A program made the translations under genes and the position numbers. A stretch of 13,470 bases of DNA from an uncultured Prevotellaceae bacterium (GTDB lineage Bacteria > Bacteroidota > Bacteroidia > Bacteroidales > Bacteroidaceae): NCBI GenBank assembly GCA_937893145.1, contig CALBJW010000099.1:1-13470 (forward strand), given 5' to 3'. Numbering within the stretch: position 1 is the first letter of the stretch; each line of letters begins with the position of its first letter. Below the pieces are notes generated by a model. It was not told where the DNA came from and searched no databases. It saw nothing but the letters and a program-made list of their open reading frames with translations. Positions 7,370-13,470 of this stretch are shown here, piece after piece.

Positions 7370-9664
7370 TTAGAAAGGAAGTCCCACAGCAAAGTGGAAA
7401 GCGAAGTCACGCTTGAAGTTATGATGAATGATAGGATAGTGGTCTCTACCTGTGTAAGCTGGATTGATAGCCTTCATACCGGCATCAAAACGAAGGAGGA
7501 AGAAGCCGAGATTCATTCTGAAACCGAGACCATACGAAACGGCTATCTGCTCATAGAACTTGTCAAAACGGAATGCTCCACCTGGTTGGTCTTCATACTC
7601 ACGAATAGTCCAGATGTTACCTGCATCAGCAAATACTGCACCAGATAGTTTCCAGAACAGATTAACACGATATTCCAAGCTCAAGTCGAGTTTTATGTCG
7701 CCCGATTGGTTGATGAAGTTAATGCCTTTATCTACTCCATTATAACTACCAGGACCAAGACTTCGTATTGACCATCCTCGTACACTGTTCGCACCACCAG
7801 AGAAATATCTCTTTTCAAATGGAAGCACAGTTGAATTGCCATAAGGATAGGCTATACCAAATGCGGCATGAAAGGCAAAGGAATTATCCTTGTCTATTCG
7901 GAAACTCTTTGCATAGTCGAAGTCACCCTTAATGTATTGTGCGAATGCAATGCCGAGGAAAGTACGCTGACCATTGTCGTTGATGCGTGATTTATAGGAA
8001 CTTGTCAAACCTTGAAGCAGGTTTCCTGAAGTCTCGATGTTGAACTTGAGGGTATATGCATTCTTACCATAAGTCTGCTCACGAGTACCGAGAGAGTTGT
8101 ATGTGTATGTATATCCAAGTTTAGTGATAAGGATATTTTCGTAGTTGTACTTGAGGATTGCATTTGTCTTTCCAAGTGAATCAAGGTATTGCTCCTTGAA
8201 TGTCTTTGAAATCCAAGGCATGTTGACATAGTTCACCTCAAGGAGGTCGAACTTATGAGTCTTATGCTGATTGTCGCTGTTCCATCTGTATCGCCAAGCG
8301 GCAGTGAATACGTGACGGCGGAACTCAGGACGGTCCTGCATGTTGTACTGAAGTGATATTTCAGATGTTGCATTGCGTTCTGTAGCCCAATTTTGATGTA
8401 CAAAAGGAAGAAGGAAGTTAGGGAAGGAGAGTCGCATTTCACCACCTAATTCGTAGTAGTTGTGACCATCATATCCTTCAAGTCCCGTAATCGCCTCGTA
8501 TGCACCACGAAGTTTTACCATGAATGTCTCTGCACCCTTAAAGAGATTCTTGTGTGCAATAGAACCTGATACGGCAGCACCAAGGTCACCAGCAGAGTTT
8601 GTTGCTTCCACATCGAAACCAAGTGAATGTGGTTTTGCGTGGTTCACAATGACGTATGTGTCAATGAGGTTTGTCCCTTCACGCTCCTCAAGGTAAACAT
8701 TTGAAAATGATACTGCATTCAGACGAGTGAAGTTGCTGTATGTCTTGCGAAGATGAGAGTCGTTGTATAGTTCTCCCTTCTTAATCTGTGTGTTAGAGGT
8801 GAGCAAACCAGGTCTGAAACGAAGTTTCTTGTTGTACAAGAACTTCATTCCATTGTGAATCAGAGTATCTGCGTTTGTTGGAGAAAGACCAATGTCGCTG
8901 AGATATGTTATGTCACCAATACGATATTTCTTGTGTGGTTCTGGAACGGAACTTTCATTCTCCAGATGCAAACCTATACGAAGAGTGATGTCAACGGTGG
9001 ATTTGTTTGCAATGGTGTCAGCAATAAAACGAATATCTTCCTTTGTGAATTTGTAGTATCCGATATTGCGAAGCATCTTTGCAATACGTGAGCGTTCCTC
9101 GCTAAGGACATTTATGTCGAATGGAGAGTCTTCAGCAATAAGACTGTTCAAGGTGTCTTCACCGCAAATAATGTCTCTAAGTCCTTGGTCCGTAATTTCT
9201 CGTTTCACCTTACCAATCCAGTAGCGTGTACCAGGCTCCACAATAAAGTCGATAGACATCTTCTTGCCTTTGATGGTCTGGTTCTGGGAAGTGGTTGCCT
9301 TCATGTATCCAGCGTTAGCAAGAGTATGTCTAATATCCTGTTCTGTTCGTGCGGCTTTGATACTGTCGTAGAGAACGGGTGCCTCTCCTAACTTGCGTAT
9401 CGTTCTGCAAATCCATTTTGTCGTGTCAGTACCTGAAAGCGTGTAAACCTTCAAAGGAATCTTTGCACCGAAAATCTTTTTGTTGATTGTTTGTTGAACA
9501 TAGTCCTTCAAGGCATATTTCTTCAGTACGGCTTCATCTTCCGATGACACTTTCACTTCTTTAAGGTAATACTTATCGTCTGGCACATATTTGTTCACGG
9601 AACATGAACAAAGAAGTGTCAGTGTCATAAGCACTAATAAATATCCTAATTGTTTTCTTGTCAT
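7370..9664 (-). CDS. tamL: TamL: lipid-anchored TamA/BamA-family outer-membrane protein
   Basis: This is an Omp85-family barrel protein that, with TamB, is thought to help insert or move substrates at the outer membrane. It has 764 residues. A signal ending LLCSC gives a lipobox with C21, the feature that separates Bacteroidetes TamL from ordinary TamA. Residues from about 30 to 340 hold the periplasmic POTRA-like region (for example DIRHTLANAGYMKA at 110-123 and LRNIGYYKF at 198-206). The barrel runs from about 345 to the end, with the Omp85 signatures GGANSVRGW (623-631; the conserved RG), SGDIKLDLSLEYR (654-666) and FADAGNIW (678-685), and a C-terminal phenylalanine. The stop TAA is followed at once by TAG. 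It has a good promoter facing away from the RNA methyltransferase gene. No tamB is in the window. Confidence 0.92.
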   Translation of the reverse strand: MTRKQLGYLLVLMTLTLLCSCSVNKYVPDDKYYLKEVKVSSEDEAVLKKYALKDYVQQTINKKIFGAKIPLKVYTLSGTDTTKWICRTIRKLGEAPVLYDSIKAARTEQDIRHTLANAGYMKATTSQNQTIKGKKMSIDFIVEPGTRYWIGKVKREITDQGLRDIICGEDTLNSLIAEDSPFDINVLSEERSRIAKMLRNIGYYKFTKEDIRFIADTIANKSTVDITLRIGLHLENESSVPEPHKKYRIGDITYLSDIGLSPTNADTLIHNGMKFLYNKKLRFRPGLLTSNTQIKKGELYNDSHLRKTYSNFTRLNAVSFSNVYLEEREGTNLIDTYVIVNHAKPHSLGFDVEATNSAGDLGAAVSGSIAHKNLFKGAETFMVKLRGAYEAITGLEGYDGHNYYELGGEMRLSFPNFLLPFVHQNWATERNATSEISLQYNMQDRPEFRRHVFTAAWRYRWNSDNQHKTHKFDLLEVNYVNMPWISKTFKEQYLDSLGKTNAILKYNYENILITKLGYTYTYNSLGTREQTYGKNAYTLKFNIETSGNLLQGLTSSYKSRINDNGQRTFLGIAFAQYIKGDFDYAKSFRIDKDNSFAFHAAFGIAYPYGNSTVLPFEKRYFSGGANSVRGWSIRSLGPGSYNGVDKGINFINQSGDIKLDLSLEYRVNLFWKLSGAVFADAGNIWTIREYEDQPGGAFRFDKFYEQIAVSYGLGFRMNLGFFLLRFDAGMKAINPAYTGRDHYPIIHHNFKRDFAFHFAVGLPF

Positions 9665-9687
9665 CTATATTGAAGTCTTTGAGGGTG

Positions 9688-9717
9688 TAAAGTTACGAAT
9701 TTTTCGTCGATTACCAA
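9688..9717 (-). promoter_or_regulatory. Predicted tamL promoter (-33 TTG, 19-base spacer, -7 TAACTTTA)
   Basis: On the minus strand, TTG (9717-9715) is followed after 19 bases by TAACTTTA (9695-9688), which matches the Bacteroidetes pattern TTG-N19-21-TAnnTTTG except for the last base. The predicted transcription start is near 9680, giving a leader of under 20 bases before the tamL ATG at 9664. Both element and spacing agree, so this is the best-supported promoter in the window. Confidence 0.6.
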
Positions 9718-9758
9718 CAATTTTCCTTTAAGAAGATGGAAAAGTGCTGAAAGAACAT

Positions 9759-9766
9759 TAACTTTG
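9759..9766 (+). promoter_or_regulatory. Predicted -7 element for the RNA methyltransferase gene
   Basis: TAACTTTG is a full match to TAnnTTTG and lies 28 bases before the ATG at 9795. No clear TTG is seen 19-21 bases upstream (ATGG only). The leader is A-rich (GAAACAAAAAGAAATTACAAT) and has no Shine-Dalgarno sequence, as is common in Bacteroidetes. Confidence 0.45.
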
Positions 9767-9794
9767 TCGAATAGAAACAAAAAGAAATTACAAT

Positions 9795-10541
9795 ATGATT
9801 AGCAAAGCAAAGCTAAAATATATACGTTCACTTGAACTAAAGAAGAATAGAAAGGCAGAAGGAGTATTTGTTGCAGAAGGTCCAAAACTCATTGAAGACC
9901 TAATCCGTGTTTTTGAACCAACCTACATTGCAGCAACAGCAGAGTGGATTGCTGCTCATCCTGATGTGAGGGCAGAGGAGGTTACAGAAGAGGAACTCCG
10001 TAGAGCAAGTTTTCAAGAGCACCCTCAGCAGGTGCTTGCCATCTTCCGTCAACCAAATGATGATGTTGATACAAAGGAAGCAATTACCAAAAACCTCTGC
10101 ATAGCTCTTGATGATGTACAAAATCCTGGCAATCTCGGAACCATCATCCGTCTTGCTGATTGGTTCGGCATAGAACACATCTTCTGCTCACAAGGTTGTG
10201 CTGACCTCTATAATCCTAAGGTTGTTCAGTCAACTATGGGAGGTATGGCAAGAGTTAAGGTGCATTATTGCAATCTTCCAGAACTCATTGGTTCTCTTCC
10301 AGAAGGAACTCCTATCTACGGAACATTCCTCGATGGTGAAGATATGTATGGAAAAGAACTTCAGCAGCACGGACTTATTGTGATGGGAAATGAGGGCAAT
10401 GGAGTGTCAGATGCTGTTGGCAAACTCGTAACAGAACGACTCTACATCCCTAATTATCCTAAAGGTCGTGAGACATCAGAGTCGCTTAATGTTGCCATAG
10501 CGACTGCTGTTATATGTGCTGAGTTCAGGAGAAGAGGATAG
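9795..10541 (+). CDS. TrmH/SpoU-family RNA 2'-O-methyltransferase
   Basis: This SPOUT-class enzyme transfers a methyl group from S-adenosylmethionine to a ribose 2'-OH in rRNA or tRNA; which RNA and which position cannot be told from sequence. It has 248 residues. The N-terminal substrate-binding domain (about 5-90, with VFVAEGPKLIEDL) is followed by the knotted catalytic domain. Motif 1 is DVQNPGNLGTIIR (107-119; N110 and R119), motif 2 is VMGNEGNGVS (196-205), and motif 3 is IPNYPKGRETSESLNVA (218-234). All key residues are present. It is the only plus-strand gene, divergent from tamL across a 130-base promoter region and convergent with a small unknown gene that it overlaps by 66 bases at the 3' end. 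It resembles the short RlmB/TsnR-like group, but I do not assign a symbol. Confidence 0.93.
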   Translation: MISKAKLKYIRSLELKKNRKAEGVFVAEGPKLIEDLIRVFEPTYIAATAEWIAAHPDVRAEEVTEEELRRASFQEHPQQVLAIFRQPNDDVDTKEAITKNLCIALDDVQNPGNLGTIIRLADWFGIEHIFCSQGCADLYNPKVVQSTMGGMARVKVHYCNLPELIGSLPEGTPIYGTFLDGEDMYGKELQQHGLIVMGNEGNGVSDAVGKLVTERLYIPNYPKGRETSESLNVAIATAVICAEFRRRG

Positions 10542-10808
10542 TTCTTCGTCCATTTCTTCCGTCTCCTCACAAAAGACCTTTATCTCCTCGTATAGATTTT
10601 TCACCTCGTCACCAGAGAGTATCTTTTCCACAAGAAAAGCCTTTCGCTCATAGATTATGATAGTTCCACTGAACCATTCTGTCATTGCGAGTTCGTCTTG
10701 CAGTTTGAAATGGTTCACCAAGATATGATTATAGAGTTCCACAATATGATTTTTGTGGAACTCTATTTCGTTTATATACACTAAGTTGGATGCTATTCTT
10801 CTTATCAT
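10476..10808 (-). CDS. Conserved unknown protein, 110 aa, last gene of the ileS-lspA operon
   Basis: I do not recognise a named domain. The first 80 residues look like a compact mixed alpha/beta domain: strand-like MIRRIASNLVYI, then HIVELYNHI, then DELAMTEWFSGTIIIYERKAFLV (38-60), where the TEWxxG turn is the most distinctive element. Residues 62-92 are acidic and helical (EEIKVFCEETEEMDEEL), and the last 20 residues are Ser-rich and basic. There is no signal peptide or membrane segment. The ATG overlaps the TGA of the DUF4296 gene (ATGA, 10805-10808), which strongly suggests coupled translation and a real gene. Its stop and last 21 codons lie antisense to the end of the methyltransferase gene, so the tail is probably not functionally constrained. 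Function unknown. Confidence 0.72.
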   Translation of the reverse strand: MIRRIASNLVYINEIEFHKNHIVELYNHILVNHFKLQDELAMTEWFSGTIIIYERKAFLVEKILSGDEVKNLYEEIKVFCEETEEMDEELSSSPELSTYNSSRYGNIKRL

Positions 10809-11773
10809 CTTCGTGGTGATGTCACTGTCCTTCGACGTGGTCCATAAGAGTTAGGAGTACGTACTTCTGGAGCAGCCTTAATCTTAATCTTTTCTTCCGA
10901 CTGGTTCTGCCTACGCATCTCTTCAGGAGAGAGGTGTTGACGTACCTTTTGTGGTTGTACAACAGGCAAGCTGTCATGAGTGATAGAGTCTAACTTTTCT
11001 ACCTTTCTTTCCTCTTCGATAGTATGCATTCGGATAAGTCCTATGCCGGAAACGACAGCAAGGTTGCGAAGATCGTCCTTACCTTTATAGTAGAAATAAC
11101 CATTCACAGAAGCAATCTCTTTTCCTTCCTTTGCATACACATTGATTCGTGTTTCGCCCTTCGACATAGCACGAAGTGAACTACCAGAAGATTCACCATC
11201 TTTGTACATCACTGTCAGACCAATATTTATGTAATTATCGTGGTCGTCAGCGTTCTCACAAATAATGTTAGGCTGACAGATAAGCATGAAGTGGTCTTGT
11301 TTGCGGAAAGACGAGTCTGCATCGAAGGAGAAGCATTCACGATTGATGCCTGCTTTGCTTCTGAGAACAAACATTTTTGCTCCACTCCAGATGTTGGTTG
11401 TATCGCCATTTTGTGACATTACAGCCATCACCTCATTACCAGTAGTGAGAGAGAGTTTCTGATTATCTTCTTCGAAACGCCCCTGAAGATTGTTGTATAT
11501 CTTCGCAAGGTCAGTAGCATGGCGATTGTACCATACAAGTGATGAGTCAAACTCAGCCTCTGTTATGCTATGCTTCTCAAATACGGCATCAACATAAGCC
11601 TGAGAAAGTTTTTCTCGTTGCTCATAAGGCAACTGCTCAATCATTGACTGTGCAATATGATAGTCGTACAACACATCCTCCATCTTACCCATTGATAAGA
11701 TGTCAAGTGGACGGCTGTCTTCACATGCAACGATAGCCACCAATGCTAAAACGAAGAAGAGAATATTTTTCAC
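10805..11773 (-). CDS. DUF4296 domain lipoprotein, 322 aa
   Basis: This is a probable lipoprotein of unknown function. The signal sequence ends AIVAC, a lipobox with C17, so the neighbouring LspA would process it. Residues about 20-105 match the DUF4296 pattern found in Bacteroidetes: a helical segment starting MEDVLYDYHIAQSM, then KHSITEAEFDSSLVWYNRH (67-85). The middle (about 110-245) is beta-rich with two cysteine-containing strands (NRECFSFD and MLICQPNIICE). The C-terminal 70 residues are proline- and charge-rich and end in a basic run (GPRRRTVTSPRR), probably disordered. The start codon is GTG at 11773, overlapping the lspA stop (GTGA, 11770-11773). It hands over to the next gene by ATGA. 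The context suggests a role in the envelope, but nothing in the sequence states one. Confidence 0.88.
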   Translation of the reverse strand: MKNILFFVLALVAIVACEDSRPLDILSMGKMEDVLYDYHIAQSMIEQLPYEQREKLSQAYVDAVFEKHSITEAEFDSSLVWYNRHATDLAKIYNNLQGRFEEDNQKLSLTTGNEVMAVMSQNGDTTNIWSGAKMFVLRSKAGINRECFSFDADSSFRKQDHFMLICQPNIICENADDHDNYINIGLTVMYKDGESSGSSLRAMSKGETRINVYAKEGKEIASVNGYFYYKGKDDLRNLAVVSGIGLIRMHTIEEERKVEKLDSITHDSLPVVQPQKVRQHLSPEEMRRQNQSEEKIKIKAAPEVRTPNSYGPRRRTVTSPRR

Positions 11774-12444
11774 TCTGCTCCTCCTTTCTCCGACACTTCG
11801 TCTTCAGTTTCTGCCAATGCAGGCTTGTCCTCCTGATTCAGTTCGTTCAGTATCTTATAATAAAAGAGGAGTAGGGCGACGATACCACATGATATTGCAG
11901 CATCGGCAAAGTTGAAGATGGGACTGAAGAATATGCAATGTTCACCGCCATAAACAGGAACCCAAGATGGCATATCCCATTCCACGAGAGGGAAATAGAA
12001 CATGTCAACAACCTTTCCGAAGAGGAAATCTCCGTATCCTTCACCCCAAGGCACGAATTGTGCTACTTCTGGGAAAGGAGGGTTGTTGAAGATAAGTCCG
12101 TAGAACAGACAGTCAATGATGTTACCTGCCGCTCCAGCCATGATGAGGCTGAGGCAAACGATGTAGCCCATTGGTCTTTCTTTGTTTATCTCTTTGTAGA
12201 TGAACCAACCTATGACACTTACTGCAATAATGCGGAAAGTGGTGAGGAAGAGTTTTCCTCCCCATAGTTTCCATCCAAATGCCATTCCTTCGTTCTCGAC
12301 GAAGAGAAGACTGAACCACGAAGTGATTTCGTTTCTTTCACCAAGATACATTCCCGTCTTGACACTGACCTTGATGACCTGGTCAATGACAAGAACGGCA
12401 ATGAATATGCATATTGAGACAATGTATTTAGTACGCTTGCTCAT
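11770..12444 (-). CDS. lspA: Lipoprotein signal peptidase (signal peptidase II)
   Basis: This inner-membrane aspartyl protease cuts signal peptides from lipoproteins after the lipobox cysteine is lipidated. It has 224 residues, longer than the usual 160-170, with four hydrophobic segments (about 7-24, 66-84, 93-107 and 176-198). Conserved pieces are VIDQVIK (19-25), VENEGMAFG (49-57), AGAAGNIID (103-111), VVDMF (145-149) and FNFADAAIS (177-185). By comparison with the P. aeruginosa enzyme the catalytic pair is D147 and D181. The extra length comes mainly from an insertion of about 25 residues between GNIID and VVD, a second stretch between VVD and FNFAD, and an acidic C-terminal tail (about 202-224). 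The ATG overlaps the ileS stop by one base (TAATG) and the gene ends in GTGA with the DUF4296 gene. Confidence 0.96.
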   Translation of the reverse strand: MSKRTKYIVSICIFIAVLVIDQVIKVSVKTGMYLGERNEITSWFSLLFVENEGMAFGWKLWGGKLFLTTFRIIAVSVIGWFIYKEINKERPMGYIVCLSLIMAGAAGNIIDCLFYGLIFNNPPFPEVAQFVPWGEGYGDFLFGKVVDMFYFPLVEWDMPSWVPVYGGEHCIFFSPIFNFADAAISCGIVALLLFYYKILNELNQEDKPALAETEDEVSEKGGAE

Positions 12445-13470
12445 TAGTCTTTCTCAACTTTGATAACAGCCTTGAATTCTTCGAAGTCGATTGCTTCGCC
12501 CTCAGGATTGCCAAGTTCGATTGCGTTAGCAAGAACCTGAGCAGCAATGTTCTCCTTGAATGAAGCGAGAACAGCCTGAGTCTCAGGAGTGTCAGTGATA
12601 GTAACCTTGATGCGGTCAGTGATTTCGAAGCCCTGTGACTTACGGAGTCCCTGAATCTGCTTGATTACCTTACGAGAGTTACCTTCATTCTTGAGTTCTG
12701 GAGTGATAGTGATGTCGAGGGCAACAGTTGTTGTGCCTTCGTTGGCAACGCTCCATCCAGGAATGTCCTGACTCATGATGCTTACATCAGAGAGTTCGAT
12801 AACAGCATCCTGACCTTCAACCTGAAGAGTAATCTGACCGTTTGATTCGAGTTCTGCAATCTGAGCCTGAGACATAGAAGTCACAGCACCGCTGACAGCC
12901 TTCATCAACTTACCGAACTTCTTACCCATCACACGGAAGTCGCACTTCACGTTCTTCACGAGCATAGCACCATCCATGAGCTGAAGTTCCTTCACGTTCA
13001 CTTCCTTAGTGATGATGCCAGCCATGCGCTGAATCTGTGCGCTGAATGCTGGGTCAGTATCTGGAATTGCGATAGACTGGAGAGCCTGGATTACAGGAAT
13101 CTTAACCTTCTTACGGATAGAGAGGCCCATAGAAGTAACCTTCATTGCTGCCTCCATAGCCTGTTCGAGTTCAGAGTCAATCTCTGCCTCGTTGTAAGTA
13201 GGGAACTTAGCGAGGTGAACGCTCTTTGAGTTGTCCTTGCCAGTCACAGCATTCAAGTCGCGGAAGAGCTGGTCTGAGTAGAATGGAGCGATAGGAGCAA
13301 TGAGACGAGCAAGAGTGTCGAGACATGTATAGAGAGTTTGGTATGCAGAGAGCTTGTCTGCTGTCATCTCGCCACCCCAGAAACGAGGCTTATTGAGACG
13401 GATGTACCAGTTAGAAAGGTTGTCGATTACGAACGACTGATTGAGACGACCTGCTGGAGTTGGGTCGTAG
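12444..13470 (-). CDS. ileS: Isoleucyl-tRNA synthetase, C-terminal part (5' end outside window)
   Basis: This enzyme charges tRNA-Ile in the cytoplasm. Only the last 341 residues are present; the frame is open to the right edge (first full codon at 13469) and continues upstream. The visible part starts in the anticodon-binding helical domain (SFVIDNLSNWYIRLNKPRFW, then LARLIAPIAPFYSDQLF), passes the SMGLSIRKKVKIPVIQAL stretch typical of IleS, and ends in the C-terminal domain (DUF5915-like) with ITPELKNEGNSRKVIKQIQGLRK. No C-terminal zinc-finger cysteines are seen, which fits the eukaryote-like IleS type rather than the E. coli type. The stop overlaps the lspA start (TAATG). The catalytic HIGH and KMSKS motifs lie outside the window. 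Confidence 0.96.
   Translation of the reverse strand, partial: YDPTPAGRLNQSFVIDNLSNWYIRLNKPRFWGGEMTADKLSAYQTLYTCLDTLARLIAPIAPFYSDQLFRDLNAVTGKDNSKSVHLAKFPTYNEAEIDSELEQAMEAAMKVTSMGLSIRKKVKIPVIQALQSIAIPDTDPAFSAQIQRMAGIITKEVNVKELQLMDGAMLVKNVKCDFRVMGKKFGKLMKAVSGAVTSMSQAQIAELESNGQITLQVEGQDAVIELSDVSIMSQDIPGWSVANEGTTTVALDITITPELKNEGNSRKVIKQIQGLRKSQGFEITDRIKVTITDTPETQAVLASFKENIAAQVLANAIELGNPEGEAIDFEEFKAVIKVEKD

Noticed and set aside
1..13470. Mobile element, prophage, CRISPR, toxin-antitoxin or defence island
   Set aside because: No transposase, integrase, Cas or phage genes, no direct-repeat arrays and no terminal inverted repeats were seen; nearly all bases belong to conserved core genes of uniform character.

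Overview
The window looks like a conserved, chromosomal stretch of a Bacteroidales genome, probably Prevotellaceae-like (this is inference from gene content and order, not from a marker gene). Supporting points are the lipid-anchored TamA variant TamL, a DUF4296 lipoprotein next to lspA, the order ruvX-def-TPR-thrS, AT-rich leaders with little Shine-Dalgarno signal, and promoter elements of the Bacteroidetes type (TAnnTTTG at -7, TTG about 19 bases upstream). Nearly everything is on the minus strand. Twelve protein genes are supported; two are cut by the window ends. I see no tRNA, rRNA, CRISPR array, insertion sequence, prophage or attachment site, and no gap over 300 bases without a gene.

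Read in the direction of minus-strand transcription (right to left), the layout is as follows. (a) 13470-10476: the 3' part of ileS, then lspA, a DUF4296 lipoprotein and a small unknown gene. All three junctions overlap by 1 or 4 bases (TAATG, GTGA, ATGA), so this is a tightly coupled operon. (b) 10541-9795: a plus-strand TrmH/SpoU RNA methyltransferase whose 3' end overlaps the small unknown gene by 66 bases, tail to tail. (c) 9794-9665: a 130-base divergent promoter region. (d) 9664-6808: tamL followed by an HD-domain hydrolase. (e) 6707-3693: an LptD-type outer-membrane LPS-assembly protein with its own predicted promoter. (f) 3654-1: ruvX, def, a secreted TPR protein and the 5' part of thrS.

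The shared theme is envelope building: TamL (outer-membrane protein assembly), LptD (LPS delivery), LspA (lipoprotein maturation) and at least two probable lipoproteins that would be LspA substrates (TamL and the DUF4296 protein, with a lipobox also on LptD). These are interspersed with translation and information genes (ileS, thrS, def, the RNA methyltransferase, ruvX).

I did not find a clearly undescribed system. The points most worth a second look are: the LptD protein has a lipobox cysteine and a four-cysteine layout that echoes the E. coli LptD disulfides; it starts at a TTG codon behind a dyad-symmetric promoter; an uncharacterised HD hydrolase sits between the two outer-membrane assembly genes; and a small unknown gene runs antisense into the catalytic motif 3 of the methyltransferase gene.
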